This document shows, piece after piece, positions 48,471 through 58,682 of a stretch of 64,000 bases of DNA. The DNA is taken from positions 45,831-109,830 of the forward strand of contig JAFANH010000056.1 of assembly GCA_019232795.1 (NCBI GenBank). Reading direction: 5' to 3'. The position numbers and the translations under genes are program-made. Positions within the stretch are counted from its first letter, which is position 1. Every line of letters begins with the position of its first letter. Source of the stretch: Burkholderiaceae bacterium. Lineage in GTDB: Bacteria > Pseudomonadota > Gammaproteobacteria > Burkholderiales > Burkholderiaceae_D. A model generated the notes under the pieces. The model ran no database searches. It worked only from the letters and a program-made list of their open reading frames with translations, and was not told the DNA's origin.

Positions 48471-49352
48471 TTAAGCTTGCTTTGCTGCAGCCACTTGCGC
48501 CGCCACTTCGGCTGCGAAGTCGTCTTGTTTCTTCTCGATGCCTTCGCCGACCACGTACATGGTGAAACCCTTCACCGAGGTATTGGTTGCCTTCAGCATT
48601 TGTTCCACGGTCTGCTTGTCGTTCTTGACGAAAGTCTGGTTCAGCAGGGAGACTTCCTTCAGGTACTTCTGCACCGAACCTTCGACCATCTTGGCAACGA
48701 TGTCGGCCGGCTTGCCCGATTCGGCAGCCTTCTGCGAAGCGACCGAACGCTCTTTTTCGATCAAATCGGCCGGAACCTGGTCGGACGACAAAGCCACCGG
48801 CTTCATCGCGGCGATGTGCATGGCGACGTCCTTGCCGACTTGCTCGTCGGCGCCTTCAAATTCCACCACGACGCCGATACGCGTGCCGTGCAGATAGGAG
48901 ACCAGCTTGCCAGCCGACTGGAAGCGCTGGAAGCGGCGGATCGACATGTTTTCACCGATCTTGCCGATCAGGGCGGCGCGCACGGCTTCCACGGTCTGGC
49001 CGTGCAGCGGCAGCGCCGACAAAGCTGCCACGTCGGCAGGATTGTGATCGGCGACCAGCCTGGCGCAGTCCTTGGCCAAAGCGACGAAGTCGTCGTTCTT
49101 GGTCACGAAGTCGGTTTCGCAGTTGACTTCGATCAGGGCGCCAACGCCACCTGCGATGTAGGCAGCGACCACGCCTTCAGCCGTCACGCGCGACGAGGCC
49201 TTGGAAGCCTTGGTGCCGAGCTTGACGCGCAGGAGTTCTTCAGCCTTGACCATATCGCCGGCGGCTTCGGTCAATGCCTTCTTGCATTCCATCATCGGCG
49301 CGTCAGTCTTCGCGCGCAGTTCGCCAACCATTGCTGCAGTAATTGCCGACAT
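48471..49352 (-). CDS. tsf: Elongation factor Ts
   Basis: Nucleotide exchange factor for EF-Tu. The 293-residue protein has the N-terminal [19 protein letters not shown] motif, the core segment [15 protein letters not shown] and RFQRF, and a C-terminal [16 protein letters not shown] tail (here [13 protein letters not shown]). AGGAGAAGGAA precedes the ATG. It follows rpsB, with a terminator-like hairpin in the 150-bp spacer. Confidence 0.98.
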   Translation of the reverse strand: MSAITAAMVGELRAKTDAPMMECKKALTEAAGDMVKAEELLRVKLGTKASKASSRVTAEGVVAAYIAGGVGALIEVNCETDFVTKNDDFVALAKDCARLVADHNPADVAALSALPLHGQTVEAVRAALIGKIGENMSIRRFQRFQSAGKLVSYLHGTRIGVVVEFEGADEQVGKDVAMHIAAMKPVALSSDQVPADLIEKERSVASQKAAESGKPADIVAKMVEGSVQKYLKEVSLLNQTFVKNDKQTVEQMLKATNTSVKGFTMYVVGEGIEKKQDDFAAEVAAQVAAAKQA

Positions 49353-49410
49353 TTCCTTCTCCTAATTCAGCGGATGCGCTCAGCGAGGCATCCAATACAC
49401 AATTCGCTTG

Positions 49411-49446
49411 CTTAAAAAAATGGGGCCAACCATGTCGCCCCATATG
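49411..49446 (-). terminator. Intercistronic terminator/attenuator between rpsB and tsf
   Basis: Stem atggggc (49420-49426) with gccccat (49438-49444), loop of 11 nt, followed on the minus strand by a run of seven T. It is 59 bp after the rpsB stop and 60 bp before tsf, so it probably reduces but does not abolish read-through. Confidence 0.7.
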
Positions 49447-49502
49447 TATTACGTAGCTGGCGGAAGCAGTTTCCCGCATCCGCCGCTAGCGTCGCGCAGC
49501 GA

Positions 49503-50252
49503 TTAAGCCTGTTCGCTGACCTCAACGAACTCATCTGCGCCGCCCTTGATCGTTTCGACCAGGTCGTTGGTTGCATTGGCGCGGCCTTCGAGGATCGCGT
49601 CGGCAACACCGCGGGCGTACAGCATGATCGCCTTGGAGGAGTCGTCGTTACCCGGAATGACGTAAGTCACGCCTTCGGGCGAGTGGTTGGTATCGACCAC
49701 GCCGATGACCGGGATGCCCAGCTTGGCGGCTTCGGTGATGGCGCCCTTGTGGTAGCCGACGTCGACCACGAAAATCGCGTCAGGCACGCCGCCCATTTCC
49801 TTGATGCCGCCGATGGACTTTTGCAGCTTGACCATCTCGCGTTGGAACATCAGGGCTTCTTTCTTGCTCAGCTTCTCGACCGAACCGTCTTCCATCGCGG
49901 CTTCCATGTCTTTCAGGCGCTTGATCGAAGTCTTGATAGTCTTGAAGTTGGTCAGCATGCCGCCCAGCCAGCGCTGGTCGACGTAAGGCATGCCGGCGCG
50001 TTGCGCTTCAGCAGCGATGATGTCGCGCGATTGGCGCTTGGTGCCGACCATCAGGATGGTGCCGCGGTTGGAAGCGAGTTGGCGGATGTACTTCATCGCC
50101 TCCTGGTACATGCCCAGGGTCTTTTCCAGGTTGACGATATGAATCTTGTTGCGATGACCGAAAATGAAGGGGGCCATCTTGGGGTTCCAGAAGCGGGTTT
50201 GGTGACCGAAGTGGACACCGGCTTCCAGCATTTCACGCATGGTGACGGACAT
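49503..50252 (-). CDS. rpsB: 30S ribosomal protein S2
   Basis: Small-subunit protein of 249 residues. Family segments include [37 protein letters not shown] and [20 protein letters not shown] (20 residues). GGAG lies 8 nt before the ATG. It is the first gene of the rpsB-tsf unit and is divergent from map across an 0.8-kb spacer. Confidence 0.98.
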   Translation of the reverse strand: MSVTMREMLEAGVHFGHQTRFWNPKMAPFIFGHRNKIHIVNLEKTLGMYQEAMKYIRQLASNRGTILMVGTKRQSRDIIAAEAQRAGMPYVDQRWLGGMLTNFKTIKTSIKRLKDMEAAMEDGSVEKLSKKEALMFQREMVKLQKSIGGIKEMGGVPDAIFVVDVGYHKGAITEAAKLGIPVIGVVDTNHSPEGVTYVIPGNDDSSKAIMLYARGVADAILEGRANATNDLVETIKGGADEFVEVSEQA

Positions 50253-50382
50253 ACTATTTCTCCAGGGTTGGGTCTGGAATTCGTTCAGTGACTCACGGTT
50301 TCAGCACCTAGAGCACCCTTGTTGAGCGAATTCGCGATTTAAAAATAAAAGCAGCCAGAACATCAATTCAAGCTAGCCAGCG

Positions 50383-50412
50383 ATTATAGCCTATAAATGG
50401 CGCAGTCATCAA
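50383..50412 (-). promoter_or_regulatory. Sigma-70 promoter of rpsB-tsf
   Basis: On the minus strand TTGATG (50412-50407) and TATAAT (50388-50383) are separated by 18 bp. Transcription would start near 50376, giving a leader of about 120 nt before rpsB, long enough for an S2-type autoregulatory structure, though I could not identify one with certainty. Confidence 0.75.
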
Positions 50413-50559
50413 TCTGTACCTGCGTCTGGGCTCTGATCAACCAATCACAATATTTCTCTTTAGACAAAAATCAAGGATTGTTTATGGGAATAATGCCAAT
50501 ATTAGCAATTATTACTTTCTCAAATTATTGTTTTTTCAATGCCTCACCGGTTGCAGCGC

Positions 50560-50830
50560 TGCCTATCTATCGGGTGACAGGATAGGGAGCGGAGATAGCG
50601 CGGGCGAACGGACGCAGTATCTACGGAGAAGGAAATCACAAACGGCATTAAACCAGACTACGAAAGACGCGTCCGCTTCCTAGCGTGTTACCCGGTAGGT
50701 AGGCGAGATTGCATGCGATCGCTCTTCAAGTTTGTCTTGGCACCGTTCGCTCGTCCCCACACGGGGGATGGGCTTCCGGGGAGGACGCGTCTTTCTGAGC
50801 CAGTCTCATCACCTCAGTGGATTACCAACG
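50560..50830. other. Noncoding region with long inverted repeat; candidate structured RNA
   Basis: Within the 809-bp rpsB-map spacer, gaaagacgcgtcc (50662-50674) and ggacgcgtctttc (50783-50795) are perfect 13-bp complements enclosing 108 nt that contain smaller hairpins (a cccc-acac-gggg hairpin near 50755-50766 and the palindrome gcgatcgc). Just before it, cctatc and gatagg flank a 13-nt loop near 50561-50585. No convincing ORF exists on either strand. The segment 50413-50560 is AT-rich and featureless to me. It does not match tmRNA, RNase P, 6S or SRP RNA consensus as far as I can judge by eye. Confidence 0.4.
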
Positions 50831-50892
50831 CTCTAATCTCTGTAAACACTGCATAGGAGCGCCCGCGCTACCTCCTCCCTTCGTTGCCAGGA

Positions 50893-50914
50893 ATGTCCGC
50901 TTGCAAGCGGACAT
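50893..50914. repeat. 22-bp perfect palindrome upstream of map
   Basis: atgtccgcttg (50893-50903) is followed at once by its exact reverse complement. It could be a cruciform, an operator or a REP-like unit. A TATAAT at 51016-51021, 40 bp before the map ATG, is a possible map -10 element without a clear -35. Confidence 0.5.
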
Positions 50915-51061
50915 CGTTACGCAGGCGTGGGGCAGTGCCCCACGAATTCCCTGCTCACCCCCCCATATGCGAATCCCGCCGCATGCTCGTAGGAGCGTAC
51001 ATCCCTTGTGTCGTCTATAATCCAGTATCTATTTCCCATCTGACATCCAGTCCCGTTTCAT

Positions 51062-51892
51062 ATGTCCATATCGATCAAGACCGCAGACGACATCGCCGGC
51101 ATGCGCATCGCCGGCAAGCTGGCCGCGGAAGTGCTGGATTTCATCACCCCTCACGTCAAGGCCGGCATCACCACTGGCGAACTCGACCGCTTGTGTCATG
51201 AATACATGACCAACGTGCAGGACACGATCCCTGCGCCTCTCAACTACTGCCCGCCCGGCTACACGCCCTACCCCAAGGCCATCTGCACCTCGATCAACGA
51301 CGTGGTCTGCCATGGCATCCCCGGCGACAAGGTGCTCAAGAACGGCGACGTGGTCAACCTCGACATCACCGTCATCAAGGACGGCTACCACGGCGACACC
51401 AGCCGCATGTTCTACGTCGGCGAACCGTCCATCCTGGCGCGCCGCCTGACCGACATCACCTACGAATGCATGTGGCTGGGCATTGCCAAGATCAAGCCCG
51501 GCGCCCATTTGGGCGACATCGGCGCCGTAATCCAGCAGCATGCCGAACAGGCTGGTTACAGTGTGGTGCGCGAATTCTGCGGCCACGGTATCGGCAAAAT
51601 TTTCCATGAAGAGCCGCAGGTTTTGCACTACGGCCGGCCCGGCACGCTGGCCAGGCTGGAAGCCGGCATGATCTTCACGGTAGAACCGATGATTAACGCC
51701 GGCCGCCGCGAAATCCGCGAAATGGGCGACGGCTGGACCATCAAGACCAAGGACCGCAGCCTCTCGGCCCAATGGGAACATACCGTGCTCGTCACCGAAA
51801 CCGGCTACGAAGTCCTGACCGTCTCGCCCGGCATGCCGCCCCCGCCGGCCATCATCCAAAAGGCTGCAGCGCCGCAGACCGTAGGCGCCTGA
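51062..51892 (+). CDS. map: Methionine aminopeptidase, type I
   Basis: Removes the initiator methionine from nascent proteins. The 276-residue protein has the pita-bread fold ligands: His in [11 protein letters not shown], Asp pair in [20 protein letters not shown] (first 20), His in [19 protein letters not shown] and Glu in the MIFTVEPMI and [12 protein letters not shown] strands. It is divergent from rpsB, as in many proteobacteria, and ends 16 bp before glnD. Confidence 0.97.
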   Translation: MSISIKTADDIAGMRIAGKLAAEVLDFITPHVKAGITTGELDRLCHEYMTNVQDTIPAPLNYCPPGYTPYPKAICTSINDVVCHGIPGDKVLKNGDVVNLDITVIKDGYHGDTSRMFYVGEPSILARRLTDITYECMWLGIAKIKPGAHLGDIGAVIQQHAEQAGYSVVREFCGHGIGKIFHEEPQVLHYGRPGTLARLEAGMIFTVEPMINAGRREIREMGDGWTIKTKDRSLSAQWEHTVLVTETGYEVLTVSPGMPPPPAIIQKAAAPQTVGA

Positions 51893-51908
51893 GCAGGAGC
51901 CTGATTCA

Positions 51909-54482
51909 GTGCATGCACGAGTAAAAGAATTGGCCGGCCTGGCGCCGGCCGTCAAGGAACATTTAAAGGCCGAACGTCAGCGCATCATCGACGTTTTCCA
52001 GGCCGACCACCGCCCGGAAAAATTGCTGACGCATTTGCGGCAATGCGTCGATGCTGCCCTGACCGACGTCTGGAAGGCATTCGAGATGCCGAAAGGCGCA
52101 GCGCTGGTTGCCGTCGGCGGCTATGGACGCGGCGAATTATTCCCCTACTCCGACGTCGACGTCCTGATCCTGTTGCCCTCGGCAGCCGACGCGGCACTCC
52201 AGGAAAAACTGGAAGGCCTCGTAGGCCTGTTCTGGGACATCGGCCTGGAAATCGGCCACAGCATCCGCACCATCGACGAATGCCTGACCGAATCAGCGGC
52301 CGACATCACTGTCCAGACCAGCCTGCTGGAAGCGCGATTGGTCACCGGCAACCGCGAACTATTCTATTTCCTGCGCGACCGCTACCGCGCCGCGATGAAT
52401 CCGCAGGCGTTTTTCCAGGCCAAGACACTGGAAATGCGTCAACGTCACGCGAAGTACGAAGATACGCCGTATAGCCTGGAGCCGAATTGCAAGGAAAGCC
52501 CTGGTGGCTTGCGCGATTTGCAAGTCATCCTGTGGGTTGCGCAGGCAGCCGGACTGGGCGACTCGTGGCGCAAGCTGGCCGAACGCGGCATGTTGACGCC
52601 GGACGAGGCGCGTCAGCTGACCCGCATGGAGCGCGCATTCAAGGATATCCGCATACGCCTGCACATCCACACCCGGCGCCGCGAAGACCGCCTGGTGTTC
52701 GACGTGCAGACGCCGGTGGCTGAGACCTTCGGCTTCAAGACCACCGACACGCGCCGCGCCAGCGAATACCTGATGCAACGCTATTACTGGGCGGCCAAGG
52801 CGGTTACACAGCTGAATACCGTACTGCTGCAAAACATCGGCGCCCAGCTATTCCCGGTGCCAGCCACACCTCGGAAGCTCAACGAACACTTCAACGAAGT
52901 CAACGGCTATATCGATATCGTCGCCGACGACACCTTCGAGACCACGCCGTCGACCATCCTGGAAATGTTCCTGTCGGTGGCGCAGCACCCCGAACTGAAA
53001 GGCGCCACGGCGCGTACTCTGCGTGCGCTATGGCATGCACGCGGCAAGATCGATGCGAAGTTCCGCAAGGACCCGCGCAACCGCGCTTTGTTCCTCCAGA
53101 TCCTGCAGGCGCCGCAAGGCATCATGCATGCACTGCGTGGTATGAACCAGCATAGCGTGCTGGGCCGTTACCTTCCCAACTTCCGCCGCATAACCGGGCA
53201 AATGCAGCACGATTTGTTCCACGTTTATACGGTCGACCAGCATATCCTGATGGTGGTGCGCAATGTGCGTCGCTTCACCATGAGCGAGCATGCGCACGAG
53301 TACCCGTATTGCAGCCAGCTGATCGCGAATTTCGGGCAACCCTGGCTGCTCTATATCGCCGCGCTGTTCCACGACATCGCCAAGGGGCGCGGCGGCGACC
53401 ATTCGCAGCTGGGCAAGGCCGATGCGCGCAAATTCTGCAGGGATCATGGCCTATCCAAAGAGGACACCAGCTTGGTGGTATTCCTGGTCGAACATCATTT
53501 GACCATGTCGCAGATTGCGCAAAAGCAAGACTTATCGAACACCAACGTAATCCGCAATTTTGCCAAGCTGGTGGGCGACGAGCGTCACTTGACGGCGCTG
53601 TATCTCCTGACCGTGGCCGACATCCGCGGCACCAGCCCCAAGGTATGGAACGCCTGGAAAGGCAAGCTGCTGGAAGATCTGTACCGCATGACCTTGCGCG
53701 TATTGGGTGGAGGAGCGCACACGGCCGACAGCGAACTGGTCAACCGCAAGGAAGAAGCGCTGAAGATGTTGCGCCTGTACAGCCTTGGCAACGACGCCCA
53801 CGAACGTTTGTGGAAGGAGCTGGACGTCGCCTATTTCCTGCGCCATGACGCGCCCGACATCGCCTGGCAGACGCGTGCACTGTACGACAAGGTCGACAGC
53901 GAACTCCCGATCGTCAAATGCCGGTTGGCGACAATAGGCGAAGGCTTGCAAGTCGCGGTGTACGTCAAGGATCAACCTGATCTGTTCGCCCGTATCTGCG
54001 GGTATTTCGATCGCCACAATTTCAGCATCCTCGACGCCAAGATTCACACCACGCGCCACGGCTACGCGCTCGATACCTTCCTGGTCACGGAAGCGTCGTT
54101 TGCGAAAAACTATCGCGACATCATGAGCCTGGTCGAGCATGAATTGGCCGAATTGCTGAAGAACCAGGACGCGCTACCTGCTCCCACCAAGGGCCGGCTT
54201 TCGCGCCTGTCGCGCACTTTCCCTATCGCGCCGACTGTCGATTTGCGTCCGGACGAGCGCGGCCAGTACTACCTGCTGTCGGTATCGGCCAACGACCGCA
54301 CGGGCCTGCTCTACTCGATCGCCCACGTGCTGGCGCATTACAAGGTGAACCTGCACACCGCCAAGATCATGACCCTGGGCGAACGCGTGGAAGACGTCTT
54401 CCTGGTCGATGGCCCGGTACTTAATAATGCGCGCAACCAGATCCAGTTCGAAACCGACCTGCTCGATGCGCTCAAGATTTGA
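51909..54482 (+). CDS. glnD: [Protein-PII] uridylyltransferase / uridylyl-removing enzyme GlnD
   Basis: Senses glutamine and modifies PII proteins to set nitrogen metabolism. The 857-residue protein has an N-terminal nucleotidyltransferase domain ([20 protein letters not shown], residues about 69-88), a GlnD-PII helical region, an HD hydrolase domain ([17 protein letters not shown], His488-Asp489) and two C-terminal ACT domains (from about 680 and 795, the second with [20 protein letters not shown]). It starts with GTG at 51909, supported by AGGAG nine bases upstream. It follows map closely and is probably co-transcribed. Confidence 0.96.
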   Translation: MHARVKELAGLAPAVKEHLKAERQRIIDVFQADHRPEKLLTHLRQCVDAALTDVWKAFEMPKGAALVAVGGYGRGELFPYSDVDVLILLPSAADAALQEKLEGLVGLFWDIGLEIGHSIRTIDECLTESAADITVQTSLLEARLVTGNRELFYFLRDRYRAAMNPQAFFQAKTLEMRQRHAKYEDTPYSLEPNCKESPGGLRDLQVILWVAQAAGLGDSWRKLAERGMLTPDEARQLTRMERAFKDIRIRLHIHTRRREDRLVFDVQTPVAETFGFKTTDTRRASEYLMQRYYWAAKAVTQLNTVLLQNIGAQLFPVPATPRKLNEHFNEVNGYIDIVADDTFETTPSTILEMFLSVAQHPELKGATARTLRALWHARGKIDAKFRKDPRNRALFLQILQAPQGIMHALRGMNQHSVLGRYLPNFRRITGQMQHDLFHVYTVDQHILMVVRNVRRFTMSEHAHEYPYCSQLIANFGQPWLLYIAALFHDIAKGRGGDHSQLGKADARKFCRDHGLSKEDTSLVVFLVEHHLTMSQIAQKQDLSNTNVIRNFAKLVGDERHLTALYLLTVADIRGTSPKVWNAWKGKLLEDLYRMTLRVLGGGAHTADSELVNRKEEALKMLRLYSLGNDAHERLWKELDVAYFLRHDAPDIAWQTRALYDKVDSELPIVKCRLATIGEGLQVAVYVKDQPDLFARICGYFDRHNFSILDAKIHTTRHGYALDTFLVTEASFAKNYRDIMSLVEHELAELLKNQDALPAPTKGRLSRLSRTFPIAPTVDLRPDERGQYYLLSVSANDRTGLLYSIAHVLAHYKVNLHTAKIMTLGERVEDVFLVDGPVLNNARNQIQFETDLLDALKI

Positions 54483-54493
54483 TTTAATTTGAT

Positions 54494-55240
54494 ATGAGTG
54501 AACCACTGCGCTTATCCAAGCGCATGTCCGAACTGGGCCTGTGCTCGCGCCGCGAAGCCGATGAATGGATCGCGCGCGGCTGGGTCCGCGTCGACGGCCA
54601 AATCGTTTCCGAACTCGGCAGCAAGGTATTGCCGCATCAGAAAATCACGGTGGAACGCCAAGCCAGCGCAGAACAGGCGCGCCGCGTTACCATCCTGCTC
54701 AACAAGCCGGTCGGTTATGTGAGCGGTCAGGCCGAAGATGGATATCAGCCCGCCGTGGTGCTGATCAAACCCGAAAACCGCTGGAAAGAGGATCGCGCCG
54801 CACAGCAATTCCAGCCGGGCCAATTACGCAGTCTGGTGCCGGCGGGCAGGCTCGACATCGATTCGGTCGGGCTGCTGGTATTGACCCAGGACGGGCGCAT
54901 CGCCAAACAATTGATCGGCGAAGATACGTCTGTCGAAAAAGAATATCTGGTGCGCGTGCAATACACCAGGTCGGGGCGACTGCCGGACAGTGAACTGAAG
55001 CGGCTCAATTTCGGTCTGTCGCTCGACGGCAAGGCCTTGCTGCCCGCCAAGGTGCGCTGGCAAAACGAAGATCAACTCAGTTTCATATTGCGCGAAGGAA
55101 AAAAACGCCAGATTCGCCGCATGTGCGAAGCCGTCGGCTTGAAAGTGCTGGGCCTCAAGCGGGTGCGTATCGGACGAGTCAAACTCGGCAATCTGCCTGA
55201 AGGGCAATGGCGTTACATTGGCGCCGACGAGCGTTTTTGA
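54494..55240 (+). CDS. RsuA/RluB/RluF family pseudouridine synthase
   Basis: A 248-residue pseudouridine synthase. The N-terminal S4 RNA-binding domain ([20 protein letters not shown], 20 residues) precedes the catalytic domain with [20 protein letters not shown], whose Asp in GRLD is the nucleophile, and the C-terminal [20 protein letters not shown] motif. It most resembles the RluF branch (23S rRNA U2604 in E. coli), but the target is not certain. It starts 12 bp after glnD. Confidence 0.88.
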   Translation: MSEPLRLSKRMSELGLCSRREADEWIARGWVRVDGQIVSELGSKVLPHQKITVERQASAEQARRVTILLNKPVGYVSGQAEDGYQPAVVLIKPENRWKEDRAAQQFQPGQLRSLVPAGRLDIDSVGLLVLTQDGRIAKQLIGEDTSVEKEYLVRVQYTRSGRLPDSELKRLNFGLSLDGKALLPAKVRWQNEDQLSFILREGKKRQIRRMCEAVGLKVLGLKRVRIGRVKLGNLPEGQWRYIGADERF

Positions 55241-55366
55241 TTGCCTGCTTCCTTTCAAACATCCAGCTTGTTGACGATCATCAACATTGGAACTGGCCAC
55301 CAAAGCCTGCCTGTAGTTGCCGGGTTCTAATTCTTAAACTGGGGAAACTTTGCCCCGCTAATCGAT

Positions 55367-55393
55367 TTATTGCGCCGGCATCCGGTGCAATAA
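55367..55393. promoter_or_regulatory. 27-nt near-perfect palindrome upstream of the diguanylate cyclase
   Basis: ttattgcgccgg (55367-55378) and ccggtgcaataa (55382-55393) pair with one G-T position around a 3-nt centre, 52 bp before the ATG at 55446. It could be a protein operator or a leader hairpin. The arms share TATTGC/GCAATA with elements at 61890 and 62293. Confidence 0.4.
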
Positions 55394-55445
55394 TATGGCT
55401 GCATTCAAGCTTCGTCCTTTACCGTAGGACTGACTTATTGCAGCC

Positions 55446-57062
55446 ATGGCATCCGACAAAACCAACCAGCAAAATCCCGCCGAGATCGCACGCGAAGCCT
55501 TCCGTCGCCTCGCCGCGCGCCGTATCGCACCAACCCCCGATGGCTACCGCAAGATCTACAACGAGATTGCCGGCACAGTCGATCAACCGGGGCCGGAAAA
55601 CATACTCGACGGTTTTGCCCACTATGTATCAGAGCTGCCGGGAGAAACCGGTTACTTCGGCCAACGCCTGAAAAAGGCGGTTGCCGAACGTGATTGGGAA
55701 GAATACGGTAAGCAGCTCACTGCCTTGATCGAAAAGGTGTTGGCGGCAGCCGCCGCCAACAACGTTGCGGCCAAGGCTGCGCCGGCCCCCGCTTCCGTCC
55801 CCGCCCAGGCCCCCGCTCCTTCGCTTGCAAACTATGCGGCCGGCGGTGACGATCAGCAAATCCAGCTGACGCTGTTGCGTGACATGCTCACGCGCACGCT
55901 GACCTTCTCGCTGGCTTCGCTCCTGCAGAGTGCGCCGGTGCTGGCCGAAGAAGCCGAAGCACTGGGGGCGCTGATCAAGGAAGCCAAGAGCGGCCCCTTG
56001 CTCAATGACGCGGCAGCGCGTCTCAAGCAGCTGAGCTTCAAGATCGAGATGCGCAGCGGCGACATGGCCGAAGAGCACGAGCTGCTGTTGCAGTTGTTCC
56101 GGCTGCTGCTGGAAAACGTGACCGAGCTGCTGGAAAACGATTCCTGGCTGAGCGGCCAGGTCGCCGGGGTGCAGGCAATACTGACCGGCCCGATCAGCCA
56201 CGCCGCCCTGAAGGATGCCACCCGCAGCCTCAAGGAAGTCATCTACAAGCAAGGCATGCTCAAGCACAGCCTGAACGAGGCCAAGGCGACCATCAAGAAC
56301 ATGATGATCACCTTCATCGATCAATTGGCGGTAGTGGCGAGCAGCACCGGCGATTATCACGAGAAGATCGACAAATATTCGCAGAAGATCAGCCAGGCGA
56401 AAGACATCACCGAACTCAACAAGGTGCTTGAAGACGTGATGCGCGACACGCGCTCGGCGCAGACCGAGGCCCTGCGCTCGCGCGACACCATGCTCAGCAC
56501 GCGCCGGCAGGTGCAGGATGCGGAAGCCCGCATTCACGAACTGGAATCCAAGCTGGAAGAAATGAGCGAACTGGTGCGCGAAGACCAGTTGACCGGCAGC
56601 CTGAACCGGCGCGGCCTGGACGATGTTTTCGAGCGTGAGTTTGCACGCACGGAGCGCAACAAGAAACCGCTTTGCATCGCCATGCTCGACCTCGATGATT
56701 TCAAGCGGCTCAACGATACCCACGGCCACAGCGCCGGCGACGAAGTGCTGGTCCACCTGGTGCGGGTAATCAAGGATACGCTGCGCACGATGGACGTCAT
56801 AGGCCGTTTCGGCGGCGAGGAATTCGTGATCGTCCTTCCCGACACGTCGATGGAAGACGCCATGCAAACCGTCACGCGGCTGCAGCGTGAACTGACCAAG
56901 CGCATCTTCATGCACAATGACGAACGCCTGCTGATCACCTTCAGCGCCGGCGTCGCCTTGCGCGCCGAGAGCGAAGACCAGTCTTCGCTGATCAAGCGCG
57001 CCGATGAAGCCTTGTACAAAGCCAAGCGGGCCGGAAAGAACCGTGTGGTGGCGGCGGACTGA
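55446..57062 (+). CDS. GGDEF diguanylate cyclase with N-terminal coiled-coil region
   Basis: A 538-residue cytoplasmic protein. Residues 1-100 resemble the N-terminal segment of other betaproteobacterial cyclases (EIAREAFRRLAARRIAPTPD then GYRKIYNEI); an Ala/Pro-rich linker follows at about 105-130; a long helical region spans about 140-370, ending in a coiled coil; the GGDEF domain starts REDQLTGSLNRRGLDDVF and has active site GGEEF at 456-460 and inhibitory site RTMD just before it. It should make cyclic-di-GMP. It immediately precedes the PLP decarboxylase locus and the repeat-protein gene further on. Confidence 0.92.
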   Translation: MASDKTNQQNPAEIAREAFRRLAARRIAPTPDGYRKIYNEIAGTVDQPGPENILDGFAHYVSELPGETGYFGQRLKKAVAERDWEEYGKQLTALIEKVLAAAAANNVAAKAAPAPASVPAQAPAPSLANYAAGGDDQQIQLTLLRDMLTRTLTFSLASLLQSAPVLAEEAEALGALIKEAKSGPLLNDAAARLKQLSFKIEMRSGDMAEEHELLLQLFRLLLENVTELLENDSWLSGQVAGVQAILTGPISHAALKDATRSLKEVIYKQGMLKHSLNEAKATIKNMMITFIDQLAVVASSTGDYHEKIDKYSQKISQAKDITELNKVLEDVMRDTRSAQTEALRSRDTMLSTRRQVQDAEARIHELESKLEEMSELVREDQLTGSLNRRGLDDVFEREFARTERNKKPLCIAMLDLDDFKRLNDTHGHSAGDEVLVHLVRVIKDTLRTMDVIGRFGGEEFVIVLPDTSMEDAMQTVTRLQRELTKRIFMHNDERLLITFSAGVALRAESEDQSSLIKRADEALYKAKRAGKNRVVAAD

Positions 57063-57171
57063 GGTCCGGCGCCGTCGCCTCGATCTCAGCCCAAGAGCCG
57101 ATAAGACAGCCGATCCGGCGACCATAGAGTATTCTAGTGCCTGTTAGCAACAGGTATCACGGAATCGACAA

Positions 57172-58671
57172 ATGAACAAAGACCGCCAGGAAGCCTCGCC
57201 GACCACGCTGGACCCATCCGATTGGGATGCCATGCGTACGCAAGGCCACCGCATGCTCGACGATATGTTTGACTATCTCGAGAATATTCGCGAACGGCCA
57301 GTCTGGCAGCCGATCCCGGCCGAGGTGCATGCGCAATTTCGCCAACCGGCGCCGCAGGCGCCGAACGATTTGGCAAAACTGCACCAAACCTTCCTCGAGC
57401 GCATCCTGCCCTACGCAGCCGGCAACAGCCATCCCGGTTTCATGGGCTGGGTCAATGGCGGCGGCAATCCCGTTGGCATGCTGGCGGAAATGCTGGCCGC
57501 CGGCTTGAACGCCAACCTGGGCGGCCGTAACCAGATTCCAGTAGAAGTCGAGCGCCAGGTGCTGCATTGGGTGCGCGGCTTCTTCCGCTATCCCGATCAT
57601 GCCAGCGGACTGTTCGTCACCGGCACCTCGATGGCCAACCTGATTGCACTATGGGTGGCAAGCCGCAAGGCCCTGGGGATGCAAGTGCGCAGCCAGGGCT
57701 TGTCGGCGGCCAGCCGGCAACTGGCAGCCTACACTTCGGCCGGCGCACATGGCTGCGTGGCCCAGGCGATGGACTTGGCCGGTCTCGGCACCGCCGCATT
57801 GCGCATCATTCCCCTCAACGCACAATTCGAAATGGACTTGGCAGCACTCGAACGCGCCATCGCGGAAGACCGCGCCGCGGGCCTGCACCCTTTCTTCATT
57901 GCGGCAACCGCCGGATCGGTGGACGTCGGCGCAGTGGATCCGCTGAATGCCCTGGCTGACATCGCCCAACGTGAAAAAATCTGGCTGCACGTCGATGGCG
58001 CCTTTGGCGCATTGGCCATCCTGTCGCCCGAGCTTGCGCCACGCCTGGCCGGCATCGAACGTACCGACTCGATCGCCTTCGATTTCCACAAATGGGGCCA
58101 GGTGCCCTACGACGCCGGCTTCATCCTGGTGCGCGACGGCGAAGCCCATCACGATACGTTTGCCTCGCCCGTTTCCTACCTGCGCCGTGAAACGCGCGGC
58201 CTTGCGGGCGGTTCACCCTGGCCGTGCGATTTCGGTCCGGACCTGTCGCGCGGCTTCCGCGCACTCAAGACCTGGTTCACCATTCAGGCCTATGGTACGG
58301 AAAAACTCGGCCAGGTCATGGCAGGCACCTGCGCCTTGGCCCAATATCTCAAGCAACGCATCGAGGCCGAGCCGGCACTGGAACTGCTTGCCCCTGTGTC
58401 ACTGAACATCGTTTGTTTCCGTTTCCGTTGCGAGGCGCCTGAATCCAATCGCATCAATGCCGAAATCGCGGTTGCCTTGCAGGAATCCGGCATTGCCGCT
58501 CCCTCCACCACTATTTTGTCCGGCAGATTGGCCATCCGCGCGGCGATCGTCAATCACCGCACCCAGCGCGGAGATATTGATGCGTTGATCGATGCCACTC
58601 TCTCGCTCGGTGCCAAGCTTGCCAAGTCCGGCACCGAATCTGGCACCTCCACCGGCACCACTACCGCATAA
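57172..58671 (+). CDS. PLP-dependent group II amino acid decarboxylase-like protein
   Basis: A 499-residue fold-type I PLP enzyme of the aromatic-amino-acid/glutamate decarboxylase family. The PLP lysine is Lys307 in AFDFHKWGQVPYDAGF, the ring-stacking His is probably His193 in SAGAHGCVAQA, and the Asp that holds the pyridine nitrogen is in LHVDGAFGALA (Asp275). FVTGTSMANLIAL forms the phosphate cup. The substrate (aromatic amino acid, aspartate, glutamate or other) cannot be read from the sequence. Its stop is 11 bp before the next gene, an ATP-grasp-like protein, so the two form an operon. Confidence 0.88.
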   Translation: MNKDRQEASPTTLDPSDWDAMRTQGHRMLDDMFDYLENIRERPVWQPIPAEVHAQFRQPAPQAPNDLAKLHQTFLERILPYAAGNSHPGFMGWVNGGGNPVGMLAEMLAAGLNANLGGRNQIPVEVERQVLHWVRGFFRYPDHASGLFVTGTSMANLIALWVASRKALGMQVRSQGLSAASRQLAAYTSAGAHGCVAQAMDLAGLGTAALRIIPLNAQFEMDLAALERAIAEDRAAGLHPFFIAATAGSVDVGAVDPLNALADIAQREKIWLHVDGAFGALAILSPELAPRLAGIERTDSIAFDFHKWGQVPYDAGFILVRDGEAHHDTFASPVSYLRRETRGLAGGSPWPCDFGPDLSRGFRALKTWFTIQAYGTEKLGQVMAGTCALAQYLKQRIEAEPALELLAPVSLNIVCFRFRCEAPESNRINAEIAVALQESGIAAPSTTILSGRLAIRAAIVNHRTQRGDIDALIDATLSLGAKLAKSGTESGTSTGTTTA

Positions 58672-58682
58672 AAGGCCGCCTG

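Noticed and set aside
50397..50585. 62-codon ORF in the rpsB-map spacer
   Set aside because: It overlaps the rpsB promoter, has no ribosome binding site and an AT-driven composition; no family resemblance.
50560..50830. tmRNA, RNase P RNA, 6S RNA or SRP RNA
   Set aside because: None of the conserved sequence blocks of these RNAs is visible on either strand.
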